In this document: one piece after another, positions 22,405 through 32,971 of the stretch
How positions within the stretch are numbered: the first letter of the stretch is position 1
Layout of the letters: every line of letters begins with the position of its first letter
Source: Aedes albopictus
Taxonomy: Eukaryota; Arthropoda; Insecta; Diptera; Culicidae
DNA length: 64,000 nucleotides
Direction: 5' to 3'
Assembly (NCBI RefSeq): GCF_035046485.1
Contig: NC_085137.1
Location: 15,777,346-15,841,345, forward strand
Notes under the pieces: generated by a model
Database searches by the model: none
What the model saw: only the letters and a program-made list of their open reading frames with translations
Told to the model about the DNA's origin: nothing
Made by a program: the position numbers and the translations under genes

Positions 22405-23323
22405 CAGGGGATGGCCAAAATGTTTGGGATAGGCTACTTTTTTTCTCTCACAAAAAAATCAACATGCTATAACTTTTCATAGAGTGCATCAAAAAATCTC
22501 AAATTTTGACTATTTGTCAACCTATTATATGTGCATCTTTGGTACAAATTTGGGCTCGATTGATTAATCTTTCGCAAAGTTAGAACCGTTCGGGTAAAAC
22601 GCTATTTTTAGACAACTCATTTTTGAACTGTCATAACTCGGAAACCAGTGAACCGGATTGAATGAAATTTTGAACGTACACTTACAATACACAAATGCTT
22701 CACAAACTATTAAAACATAGATACTTTTGAACGTAGAAAAAAATATCATGGATAGACACTTTTTGGATTTTTCTCAAAAAAATGGCGGTTTTTCACGTCA
22801 ATGTCAATAAATTTTAGTGATGATGTCCAAAGATTTTCCACTTCTGTTCTCAAGTTATGTTTAATCAGATATATTAGAGCCTATTTAGCTTAACGGAAGA
22901 ACACATTTAGTAATTTTTGTGTGGTATTGTAAATTTGACTAATTTGCCTCTGTATGGGTAAAAATTTCAACCCGGTATAACTTAATTCGCCGTGAAAAAA
23001 TATTACATTTTATAACGTTGTAAAAAGTATCAATATATTGTTGATAAACGTTAAAAAATTCATTCATTTCGGTTCACTGGTTTCCGAGATATGGCAACTC
23101 AAAAATGAGTTGTCCAAAAAATAGTGTTTTACCCGAACGGTTCTAACTTCGTGAAAAACTTTTTAATCGAGCCCAAATTTGTACCAATGATCCACATAAA
23201 ACAGGTTGATGAACAGTCAAAATTTGAGATTTTTTGATGCACTCTATGAAAAGTTACAGCACGTTGATTTTTTTTGTGGGAGTAAAAAAAGTTGCCTATC
23301 CCAAACATTTTGGCCACCCCCAG
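22405..23323. mobile_element. 919 bp mariner-type foldback MITE, TA duplication
   Basis: The left end is CAGGGGATGGCCAAAATGTT; the inverse right end is CTGGGGGTGGCCAAAATGTT. TA flanks both sides (22403-22404 and 23324-23325). Arms of about 270 bp include GAACCGTTCGGGTAAAAC. The centre is AT-rich and non-coding. Confidence 0.88.
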
Positions 23324-23499
23324 TAAGTGATATCATCTGGAAATAACACCGGAATCTTGTTTGCACAAGTTGTTTTTCTACTTTTCTGTGTCAATTTTGA
23401 ATCAATTCACATGAAAATTTGTACACTGGGAGATACGGTTAGTACTATCAGTGTTCAAAAAATCAGGTGGCTAAAAAAGGGAAAAAGGATTTCGACAAG

Positions 23500-24684
23500 A
23501 GTTTAGTCTGGAATTCCTACGGGAGATTTTGTTGGAGATTACTCTAGGATTTCGATCTATTGATTTTCTAAGAGCTCATGGAGGATTTTCAGAAAATACT
23601 CCTAAAAGTTTCGTAGGAGGAATTCTTGAAAAATGCCAAAAAATCTATAGAATGATTCCCACGATAAATTCCTGGAGTTGCTCCATCTAGACATTCTGGA
23701 GCTTTAAAAAGAACTTTCACAGGATTCTCAGTATAAGCTTCGGAAAGATTCCCAGATAGAAACACATAAGGGCTCCCCGAATGAACATCTGGAGGATTGA
23801 AAAAAAAATCCTAGTAAATTTCCAGAAGACACTCCTGGAGGGTTCTCAAAAGAAATCCATGAATTCGCAGAAGGAAATCTTGGAGTATTATCAAAAAGAA
23901 GTCTTGCACGATTCCAGATGAAACTCCTGGAGGATTTCAAAGTTACTGAATTCTGAGTCCTGGAGATTTCCAGAAGTAACTACTGGATGATTTCCAGACG
24001 AAATTTCTAAAGGATTCACAGAAACAACTGGAGGATTTTTGAAAAGATTTCCTAGAGAATTTCTAGAAGATACTCATGAAGGATTCCCGAATATCGAAAG
24101 AAAGTGGATGATTCCTAGGAGAAACTTCTGAAGGATTCGCAAAAAGAACTTCCGAAGGGTTCTCATGAACATGAACTCTTGAAGTATTCCTTGAAGAAAT
24201 TTTCCAGTTCCTAAAAGAGGGTTCTCAGGAAATTCTAGAGAATTTCTGAAGATGACTGCTGGGGGCTCCTCCAGGATTTACACTGAAAAAAATACTTCTG
24301 GGAATTCCTCAAGAATCCCTACAAGAGAATCCTCAAGGAATTCATGCTGGAGATTATTCCGAGAATTCTTGCTAGGGAGTCCTCTAGAAATCCCTCCAGG
24401 GATTTTCAGTAGAAATTCCTTCTATGGATTCACACAGGCACTACTGAGAATTCCTTCAGAAATGCCATCTGAAGATAACTTAAAAAAAATTCTTTCTGAG
24501 GATTTCTCCATGTCACTCCTGAAGTACAGGAGTTTAGTATGTTTTCCAATAACTCGTGGATGATTCACAGAAATAACTACTGGAGGATTTCCAGAAGGAA
24601 TACTTTCAGGATTCCTGGAAAAACGCCTGAATAATTCCCATGAAGAAATCCTGGTAAACTCCATCTAGATCTAGAGATTCTGAA
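23500..24684 (+). repeat. Degenerate minisatellite, purine-rich on the plus strand
   Basis: About 1.2 kb of diverged units such as CTGGAGGATTTCCAGAAG. Near 24290-24420 the orientation reverses for about 130 bases. It abuts the Toutatis-like fragment directly. Confidence 0.75.
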
Positions 24685-25583
24685 GGGTATCGAGGTCTCA
24701 CCAAGAACGGACAGATCAAGGGGGACGTGTTCTACTATCCACCGCAGAGCATGAATAAGATGAAGGGCATGAACCAGGTGCAGTTGGTAAGTTTCCAGGG
24801 GAGGACGGGAATCTGGCGTGAGATGCAATCTAATTAATGAATGTTCAATGTCCTCTTAGTGCTTGGACCAGTTCAAACCAAAGGACTTGTCGCGAGACAA
24901 CTTTAGCTTCTCGGCGAAGGCGATTGTGGGAACGTTCTTGCAGCCGGCTCCACCGCCGTATGCCACCGATGGAGAGTACATCAAGATGACGGATGTGGAA
25001 GTGGCGCGGCGGTTGGAGGAGCTGAAAATGTTCACCCGGCATATGGCATTGAACGTGGAGCAGAGGATCGAGATTGCCAAACAACAGCAGGCACTCCGGG
25101 ATGCCAAGAAGATGGCTAAGGACGAAATCAGCAAGAACAAGGAGAAGGTTGGTTTAGGGTATTCTTTGATGTGAATTAAAGATTTTAAAAGGAATTCGTT
25201 TCCACAGGCTCGTCAAGCTAAGGAAGCTGAACGAAATGAAAGGCTGGAGCAGTAGCGTAGAGAGCGAGAACTGAAAAATCAACAAGCTTTGGAGGTATAG
25301 TATCTACATTGTTATAGCACATCTCACATTACCTGCAAATTTCTAGAAATATTTTCATAATGTCAGAGCTTTCCAGTTTAATTTGGATTTCTGGAAATAA
25401 TTTCAACTTTTTCCTCAATTTTTTCCTAATTTTCTAAGTTCCATTACAACAAGATAATTCTCCGTTATCAGAATTAATTTATTAGTATTAATATTAGTAC
25501 AAGGATTAGTTTTCATCAATCTAAACTGAGTCATGTTTTCATTTTATGATTTCCCAGGCTTAAAGGAAGCGGAAGGAGGAAAC
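24685..25583 (+). pseudogene. tou: Broken Toutatis/BAZ2-type chromatin remodelling gene fragment (TAM/MBD and following coiled region)
   Basis: Four exon pieces are visible. Exon A (about 24685-24786) encodes YRGLTKNGQIKGDVFYY, the core of a TAM/MBD domain, and ends at a gtaagt donor. Exon B (24860-25147) follows a TTAG acceptor in phase and encodes DLSRDNFSFSAKAIVGTF and then a charged helical segment (RIEIAKQQQALRDAKKMAKD). Exon C (25208-25294) continues the Lys/Glu/Arg-rich coil, but codon 16 is TAG (25253-25255). Exon D starts after CCCAG at 25558; its second codon is TAA (25561-25563) where a Lys would be expected, and homology ends near 25583. Members of this family (Drosophila Toutatis, vertebrate BAZ2A/B) partner ISWI ATPases in chromatin remodelling. 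Because introns are retained, this is a segmental copy, not a processed one. The left end abuts degenerate minisatellite. It is almost certainly non-functional. The alternative is a real gene with sequencing errors, which is less likely with two independent stops and no upstream exons. Confidence 0.8.
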
Positions 25584-26148
25584 CCAACTAACATTTATTG
25601 TGAATGTAAACGTCAACAAAGCGTCCTCAATACGGCTTGATGCTAAGTTGCTGTGTTGTACATGTGGACGGAAGCTTCTATGCAAGCCCTATACCAATGA
25701 ATCTGGCGAACTTAATCCACTTGTACATGCTGTGCGATCAGCTTCTATGCCACCTAGTCATAGCTCTTTTCTCGGCTCCTATGTAACCACTAATTGAATA
25801 ACATCTTGAGAAGGCGCTTTTTCAGCCTTTTAGCAGTTGTTAAATAATAGTTTTACGGCATCCCCAAATTAAACGATTAAATATAATTAGGTTATGGATA
25901 CCGTGACGCAATACATGTGGAACTGGGATTATCACTTTTAAAATTGAATAATTAAAGTACTTGCCACTACTTGGAATCGAACTCCCTATCTCCGTATCCA
26001 CTGGTCCCGATGATGTCCTCGCTGCCACACTGCTATATATAAATAACATAGAAAATAGACCGTTTTGTTTTACTCCAGCAAGGCTTCATAATTGTGCCAC
26101 AAGAAACCTTACCCGACTTCATCTTGCTGCAAAACCTTGTGAAACGTC
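25584..26148. other. Unclassified DNA with a tRNA-like segment on the minus strand
   Basis: Around 25965-26035 the minus strand carries GGCAGCGAGGA and, about 45 bases on, GAGTTCGATTCC, spaced like A and B boxes of a tRNA. It does not fold into a clean tRNA by eye, so a tRNA-derived SINE relic is more likely. The remainder shows nothing recognisable. Confidence 0.35.
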
Positions 26149-26735
26149 AAACGCAATAATGTTTACATTGAACAAGCTGTGTGGTTGCGCCAACAGATTC
26201 TTCTTCACAGCTTCTAGCTGAAAGAGTGTTCTTTAAACGGCTACGAAGCGCTGCTGTTTTGTGTTTTGGCAACATTACAAAACGTACTGTATAAAAGCAG
26301 CTGTTGTAGTGGCTGGGACTCTTACTCGATTTGCACATCTTCCGGCATTGAATTAAAGTGCAATAAAAGCAACCCAAATAATTTCACAGCACAGACATAG
26401 CTGTAAAGAATTTGTGTAGCTATATATCCCGCTTAAAGTTTGTTTTGACAATAATGTTTATATCCGACAAGCCGTGTTGGTAAACCAACAGTTTCTTTAT
26501 TACAGCTTCTAGCCGCAATGAAATCGCATAACGGCCTTTAAAGCGCTGCTGGTTTGGGGATTTGTCAGTATAACGAATGGTACTGTATAGTAGCAGCTGT
26601 TTTGTTAGTAGGGACTCCTATTCGATGTGTTCAAGTTTTCACATCTTCCGGGAAAGCTCCCGGAGTTGGAATAGAATGGAGTAAAGGCAGCCCCAGTGAC
26701 AAGCAATGGATATCTGAAAACCGAGTTTAGTTGCT
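26149..26735 (+). repeat. Two diverged tandem units of about 295 bp
   Basis: The second unit repeats the first with an offset of 295 bases (26161 to 26456). Shared landmarks are CAGCTTCTAGC, AAGCGCTGCTG, ACTGTATA(A/G) and CACATCTTCCGG. Identity is moderate, so the duplication is old. No family recognised. Confidence 0.7.
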
Positions 26736-27640
26736 GTATGGTGCTTGTTTTGCAGTCGTGTATTAGCTTATGATTTATATTTGACTAGCTTTCCTTTTAC
26801 TCAGCGTTGACTGTTTTTACTCGATGGTTACACAACAGAAAGCAAAATTTGCTGCAAAATTTAATGACTGAAGCTTATAGCGCTGAAAATGTTAGTTGGG
26901 AATCGCCCGCCAAAAAGCCGAAGAAGCTGCTCGGAAACAGCAGGTTAGTACGGATCAAGGCACCCACTGACATACGTATCTCATTTGAAATCAACTTTTT
27001 CCTTTATTTTTTTTTTTTTTGAACAAAATCCATTGAAACAATTGAAACTCACAATTGAATTCCGGTTTATATCCTTAGTCAGAGCGATGGAAAAAGTTGT
27101 ATCCTTTTTCCAGTATGCGAAACTGTTATATCTTTTATAAAAGGCGTCGAACTGTCATTTAATTTGGTAAACAAAAAACATGTGATCCAACCAGTATTCC
27201 AGTTTTGGCAAAGAATACATGAACGAAGATTGGCATCTGAGATACGCGCAAAACTAGCAGCTGGAAATCCACTTATTCATTTTGTCATAAATACATTGAA
27301 ATCTTTGAAATAACACACCCATTACATATCAATCTCCTTTTATATTTAAAACAAGAAAACGTATTTTTGACTTGAGTTTACAAAGTTTCATCACAATTAT
27401 GTCCTATTTTAGATCTCCCCGTGCTACCAGTAGATCTATGAGATCTTTGTTTTACTTCACAGCATTGAAAAATGGTATAAATGCTGAAAAATGGTAGGGC
27501 ACTAATGTTATAACTCATTTGACATTTCGATGCCCTGTATACCAGTATACGAACTCGGAAAGGCATCAACTTTTTGAGCCAGAGTTCCACTTATGTTATG
27601 TGCCGGCATTTAGGCAACATCGAATACTTCGAGTGCTTAC
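26736..27640. other. Unassigned DNA
   Basis: A 71-codon frame at 26807-27022 contains a lysine-rich stretch (SPAKKPKKLLGNSR) and is followed by GTTAGT, a weak donor. No homologue is known to me. The rest is AT-rich. Confidence 0.3.
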
Positions 27641-27649
27641 ATGTCCTCC

Positions 27650-27835
27650 TCGAGCATAGTCTAATTCTCGTGCCCGTAGGAAACCACCAGCCGTTCGTAC
27701 TCCCAAGAAATCGTCCATGATTTTCCATAGCTCTGTGTGGTCGATACTGTCGTACGCCGCCGTCGACGAAAAGGTGGTGCGTTGGGACCTGATATTCGCA
27801 GCATTTTTGGAGGATTTGTTGAATTACTAGTCAAA
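27650..27835 (-). pseudogene. Short RTE-like reverse transcriptase remnant
   Basis: Minus-strand frames give QILQKCCEYQVPTHHLFVD and, after a frameshift, AAYDSIDHTELWKIMDDFL. These correspond to the QVLQKC...VPTHHLFIDFKSAYDTIDREQLW block of the RT at 5706-7097, but are diverged enough to be a different family. Only about 60 codons survive. Confidence 0.78.
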
Positions 27836-29374
27836 GCCATTAGTATGGGGAACATAACTTTTTCATAGAAAAAAAGAAAGTGGTTACTTGATCCTTAAAA
27901 ATCGACGAATGAATTCTATAGGGAACATACATAAATAGCTTATGTTCTGAACAAACCGAGGAGCAATAAATTTTAATAGCCAACCTTTCCTATCTGGACC
28001 AGGAAAGCTCCACTACGCTGTCAGACGGTTAAGGGGCAAAGGCGATTGTTTGATATTGAAACTATCCATTATTCTTCAATTAGCAGAACTGAACAAAGCG
28101 AGACTTTAATTTGCATAATCGCTAAATTAGTAGCAAACACTTTCTCTGCCCTCCAAACCATCATCTTAGTCGTTGTCGTCTTCGTCCTCGCCTTGCAACC
28201 ATTTACAGAGGCTTCGTTTTTTGCTCTTCCATTCCGAAGAAGGAGAACTTGGCTGCCACTCTTTGATCTTTTCTTTGCCATCGTCGTCGTCGTCTCACTA
28301 ACAGACTCAGTAGACTCAGACCTCGCCTCGATGCCAATAAACAGTCAAAGGACTTATTCCCATTCGGAGACGCACATCGGCCTTCTCACTGGCTGCACTC
28401 TAATGCTATTTAAGAAAACTAACCTTCGCATAATTTGTCTCGAAAGTTTTATTAAATTATCTAATTGCTTTTTCCGTTTGCATTCCGAGTCTGCCCGGGC
28501 CGGCATCCTCCGGGGTGGACAACTACTTCGGAATGGACTCCGGTTTTGCCTTTTCCCTTGGGAGTCACCGGATTTGCCTGTTTTAATCTTCTTAGTTCTT
28601 GTGGAACATTGTGGAGAAGCTGGGCAGCAGCCAACCAACTGCCAGAAGCCAAACTATACCGAACTGGAGTGTATACGTGTGGATATGTATGTTTAGTATG
28701 ATGATGCTACTTCTTCACGACACGAGTCGTCCTATGCAGAGCAACTTAAACAGCTCCCGTACCATCATTCAGTCCTGGAGCGTCTTTTTGCCAGACATTA
28801 CTTCCTCCCCAAGGGCAATGATGTGGACCCAGAGTGGCTCTTAGTTTCGGACAAAATTTGCTCCTTCACATAGACGACCAACGGACCAACCGACCATACA
28901 TGGTCGAGAGTCGAGACTCGAGACAGCTTTCTTGCATAAACATCTTTTGTGCCTTGCTTGGTTACGGTTTTCTTACGCTAGCCATAGAGAGGCGAAAAGA
29001 ACCCAACTTGCCATCTTAATCTTCCGCTTCCGGTCTCTCGGTTGGAAGAAGAAAAAATAATACAGACTCCGGAACACTTCATTTGCGTATGTGACTTTGA
29101 CGCTTTTCTTGGAACGTGCTGGGAATAAATTATAATTGTTAGAAAGTTGGAAGTTTAGGGCGTCATCCTTGTTGTAGAAGTTGTCATGTTGAAATATTTG
29201 CTTAAATGTCGTTTGAATTTATGAAACCGTATGATGTCACTCGACTTTCCCCCAAAATTTGTTTAATATTGAAACAGAACATCACGAGTAAACGAAGACT
29301 CAGGTTATGTTGAGCAGATTACTCAGTCATTACTTAGAGAAGAAAAATGTGGTGCCATCTCTGTACGCTGAAGA
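27836..29374. other. Repeat-poor, unassigned DNA
   Basis: The longest frame (28046-28696, plus, 216 codons) starts with hydrophobic Val/Ile runs generated by GTCGTC repeats and has no recognised domain. Frames of 94 and 63 codons overlap it on the minus strand. I do not accept any as a gene. Confidence 0.35.
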
Positions 29375-29714
29375 TACCCGAGCAGAGGAGAATATCAAAT
29401 TAATAACTAGGAAATGGCATAACCTGTTTTTATATCTTGTTATGTTATTAATAACCTATCAAAGCATTGCTTCTCCATAATATATTTTGTTCGACAATCT
29501 CATTTTGTTATGATCATGGTATTAGTATACATTCCATAAATAATATCTGAATAATATATTTTGTTGGACAACATGTCTTGTTATTATTTTATTATTAAGA
29601 TTGTGCGAATATTTGATTACAAATAGTACGACAATAACAAGCTTTGATATAAAAACTGCATTATTCGAGATCCACGTTGTTTGCAGCATTCCGTGATGGC
29701 AAACTTATGCATCT

Positions 29715-29810
29715 GCCTTTTCTTGGCATTACATCCCAACTGCAAATGAGCCCAAAACTCCACTTAGTGTTTTATAATAATTTCGACAGTAACTGGAGAA
29801 AATAAAGTGC
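29715..29810 (-). mobile_element. Decayed piece of an abundant mosquito SINE-like repeat
   Basis: TTCTTGGCATTACATCCCAA, then CACTTAGTGTTTTATAATAA and GACAGTAACTGGAG follow the order of the repeat at 42740-43065, with many changes. Family assignment is tentative. Confidence 0.4.
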
Positions 29811-30068
29811 GGATTGATTGTTTGGGGGGTTGAATTTTAGCTTCTTGGGTAGCGACCGATCTCTTTTTTTTTTTTGATATTTATAATAATTTGAAATTTG
29901 ATCCGTGACAAATGAAAATATTTTTGGGAAAAACTTTTTACAATATTGGTGATTTGATGTTGCATGAAGAAGAAGAAGAATGATTGTGTTTTGAAAAAAT
30001 CCTATCCCTATAACACAGGGGAAGTTTTTAAAATGCCTCTATAAAATCTAAAACAAAATCCAATTAAA

Positions 30069-30203
30069 AACGGTTTGATGTACGGTGTTAGACTTTGGAC
30101 GGACTATTGAACGTATAAATTTAAATTTAACATTTTTTCCCGATAAGGTACTTAATTTGTAGTCCGTTCAAAGTCTAACATCGTACATCAAACCGTTTTA
30201 ATA
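30069..30203. mobile_element. 135 bp MITE nested in the left arm of the foldback
   Basis: AAAACGGTTTGATGTACG is mirrored by CGTACATCAAACCGTTTT, with TTAGACTTTG further in. The right arm of the host foldback lacks this sequence, so it inserted after the foldback formed. Confidence 0.75.
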
Positions 30204-31179
30204 GGCAACCAATTAAACGCCCCATAATAAATTCAAAAGTTTCCATAAATAATTCGAAAATTGCCAATAAATAAATAGGGGTGGAAGCAATAATAAACTA
30301 TAAAAGTTCCATAAACAAATCAAAAAGCGCATAAATAAATCAAAATTTCCCATAAATAATTGATTTTCGAGCAATAAAAAATGCTAGAATTTCCACAAAT
30401 AAATCAACAATTGCAATAAAAAACTATATTTTTTCCAACAAAAAATTTCGAACATACTACATCACAGAACTATTATGCTAGAAAGACTGAAACTATGTGT
30501 GCAATTTAGCAGACAATCGCTTGCTGTCCGAACTCGCTAACGCTCGTCGGACTTTAAAAAGGGATAACATCTCTGTTCGCATTCTACCGGGCAAATTCTT
30601 GGATCTGTGGATTGCCTAGATCCGAATCGACGCAGTTACGGCGCGTCGGATTTCGGAAACTTCGGCAGCCTTCTGCCGCCTCAGTTCCTCAATCCTCTAT
30701 GCGGCTTCGCCGCATGGCTCGGCCGAAACTTTTACTTACACATTGTTTCGTATATATTGCTAAATTTTCAATTGCTTTTTTGATGTTTTTCAATTGGGAA
30801 TTTTTGAATTATTTATGGAAAAATCAGATTTATTTATGGAAAATTTAAACTTTTCTGGTGGAAAAAATGTAGTTATTTATTGAAATTTTTGAAATATTTG
30901 TGGAAATTCCGACATTTTTTATTGCTCGAAAATCAATTATTTATGGGAAATTTTGATTTATTTATGCACTTTTTGATTTGTTTATGGAAATTTTATAGTT
31001 TATTATTGCTCCCACCCTTACTTCTTTATTGGCAATTTCTGATTTTGGTATGGAAAATGATTAATTTTCTATGAGTCGTTTATATTTTAGCCGTTTTAAT
31101 AAGTTTTTGTTTTAGATTTTAGAGAGGCATTTTAAAAACTTCCCCTGTGTTATAGGGATAGGATTTTTTCAAAACACCA

Positions 31180-31221
31180 TTCTTCTTCTTCTTCTTCTTC
31201 TTCTTCTTCTTCTTCTTCTTC
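31180..31221 (+). repeat. (TTC)14 microsatellite
   Basis: About 42 bases of pure TTC repeats; the mirrored site at 29966 has only five units. Confidence 0.9.
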
Positions 31222-31821
31222 ATGCAACATCAACTCACCAATCGCAAAACGTCCATTTTCATAAAAATAGCTAAATTGAGAAACGAGTTATTCAGAAAAG
31301 TAGGGTGCTTCGTTAGACTGACTAACTTTGCAGAAGAACATGGTAATCTTAATATGGAAATTTCAGAGTTATTTCAAAATGAAAATATTTCAATTTTTCT
31401 AGAATTAATAGGATTACGATAACTTTAGAAGTCTTACATGGAATAGTTTTTTTTTTCTTAACAAGTTTAATTTCAAATTATTAAAAGTGTCCAGTTAAAT
31501 TTTGAAGTCAATCTGTGCACTAGAAGCTGAGATTCAAAGATTCCAAACATTTTGTATGAAATCGATCAATGCGTATTTTATTCTGTAAAGTACTGCATTA
31601 CCTGTATATCATAACAAGTTTTGATTTTAGATTATTAAAACGAACAACATATGTTATTAAATTGGTCTGCCAGGAACATTTTTTTGTTATGGTATTTGTT
31701 ATTTTGCCGCTTATGACATGCAAGTCTATAACGTAATATGTTATGTTAATAACATAAAAATAACAGATTCCTTAATGCAGTTATTTTGCCAAAATAACGT
31801 ATTGTATTATGCTGTTGTTAT

Positions 31822-32742
31822 CCCAAGTAACCAAAAGTTCAGATAAAAGAGTACTTAATGAGCTAAGCAGCTTGTTCGAAGTTGCTCATTAGCCTTTTAA
31901 GCAGCTTCATTTTTAAGTAATTTTGGAACTTGAAAGTTCACATAAGCACGCGGATAGCCTTCTAAGCAGCTTCAGACAGAACTTTGACAAAATTCATACA
32001 GAAACAAAAATGTGTTTTTCAGAATCACAACCCTGTTGGTGGGTTTGTGTTTCACGTCTGGAAATTGCTTCTGATAATTATATTTTTCACACATGTCGCT
32101 GCTATGTAGATTTGAACTGGATCCTCCTGCGTGATAGCCTTCCGACTTACCGCTGCGCTAATGAAGACACTTGACAAAGTCAAGCTAACTTCACTACTGT
32201 ACAAATGTGCAAACCTAGCTGCCGACAGAAAATCGATTCAAGTCAGACTTTACTTACTGTCTACTCAATCGCAGCTGTATTACTGTGGTAGAGCATAGGG
32301 TTCTCACTTAGCGACTATCGGTTCGAATCCGATGGGCGGCAATTTTTTTTTGCTTAAGCCTAGTATTCATGGATTTGATAATTTCATATTTGTCTTTTAT
32401 TCGTGTATGCTTAAACAGTTGTTTTCTGTAAAAGAAATAAATTTAATCTTTATTGAAACACAAAGCTACTGAACAGAACTTCTATGATCTTGAAAGTTCC
32501 GACAAAGTTCCGAGTAGCATCTTAAGCAGCTTTAAAGTTCCGCGAAGTTCAGATAAAGTTCCGAATTGAACTTTCTGGCTGCTTAAGAGGCTAACAATGA
32601 GCCTTGCCGGAACTTGTGACCGAAGCAAGGCTCATCGTTAGCCTCTTAAGCAGCCAGACAGTTCCATTTGGAACTTTATCTGAACTTCGCGGAACTTGAA
32701 AGTGCATTTTGTCATGGGAAGCAGAACTTTTGGTTACTTGGG
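31822..32742. mobile_element. 921 bp CCCAAG-ended foldback carrying two opposed tRNA-like segments
   Basis: Ends are CCCAAGTAACCAAAAGTTC and its inverse. Removing it with one AT restores GTTATTCCCTTCTGCTCGGG, so the duplication is 2 bp, as for the element at 1721-1887. Arms are rich in GAACTT and AAGTTC motifs, and 32560-32665 forms a strong secondary hairpin around GGCTGCTTAAGAGGCTAAC. tRNA-like pieces sit at 32095-32165 (minus) and 32275-32342 (plus). Confidence 0.82.
32275..32342 (+). other. tRNA-like segment with intact B-box and T-arm
   Basis: TGGTAGAGCA (A-box-like) is followed by ATCGGTTCGAATCCGAT, a perfect 5 bp T-stem and TTCGAAT loop. The anticodon arm does not pair and the acceptor stem is not evident, so this is a tRNA-derived pseudo-promoter, not a functional tRNA gene. 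A partner on the minus strand (32095-32165) has GCGCAGCGGTAAG and AGTTCAAATC at similar spacing. Confidence 0.6.
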
Positions 32743-32761
32743 ATTCCCTTCTGCTCGGGTA

Positions 32762-32888
32762 TTATTTTTGCCTTTCTCGTACTCTAAGTGTACTGGAAAA
32801 GCTATATGTTCACTCCAAAAATGACTTTTTGATAGAAGGTCACTTATACCAATCGACTCAGCTCGACGAATTGAGGTGATATCTGTTG

Positions 32889-32894
<6 letters not shown>
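32762..32894. repeat. Dispersed (TG)n-associated repeat, copy 1
   Basis: TTGCCTTTCTCGTAC, TCACTCCAAAAAT, TTTTTGATAGAA and CAGCTCGACGAATTGAG precede a TG run. The same landmarks in the same order, inverted, flank a CA run at 63347-63531. Confidence 0.8.

Positions 32895-32970
<76 letters not shown>
32895..32970 (+). repeat. (TG)38 microsatellite
   Basis: 76 bases of uninterrupted TG, placed between the dispersed repeat and the first satellite unit. It produces spurious His-Thr open frames on the minus strand. Confidence 0.97.

Positions 32971-32971
<1 letters not shown>

Larger units (their letters stand above)
29945..31242. mobile_element. 1.3 kb foldback with unequal GAA/TTC microsatellites in its arms
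   Basis: ATTGGTGATTTGATGTTGCA at the left mirrors TGCAACATCAACTCACCAAT at the right. Next inward is (GAA)5 at 29966-29980 and (TTC)14 at about 31180-31221, then CCTATCCCTATAACACAGGG and its inverse. The inner arms carry repeated AATAAATCAAAA units. The centre (30480-30740) is GC-richer and unclassified. Confidence 0.8.
29375..32761. mobile_element. 3.4 kb composite: MITE with TACCCGAGCAGAGG ends carrying nested insertions
   Basis: TACCCGAGCAGAGG at 29375 is mirrored by CTTCTGCTCGGGTA at 32761. A simpler copy of the same end type lies at 36095-36418. Between the ends are at least two separate insertions: a foldback at 29945-31242 and a CCCAAG-ended element at 31822-32742. Native interior is AT-rich with repeated GTTATTA motifs. 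Confidence 0.75.

Noticed and set aside
28046..28696. 216-codon open frame with a hydrophobic start, possibly a secreted or membrane protein
   Set aside because: No known domain, the hydrophobic run derives from GTCGTC repeats, overlapping frames are open on the other strand, and no splice or UTR context supports it.
32275..32342. A functional tRNA gene
   Set aside because: B-box and T-stem are good, but the anticodon arm does not pair and no acceptor stem is evident; it lies inside a MITE next to an inverted second relic.
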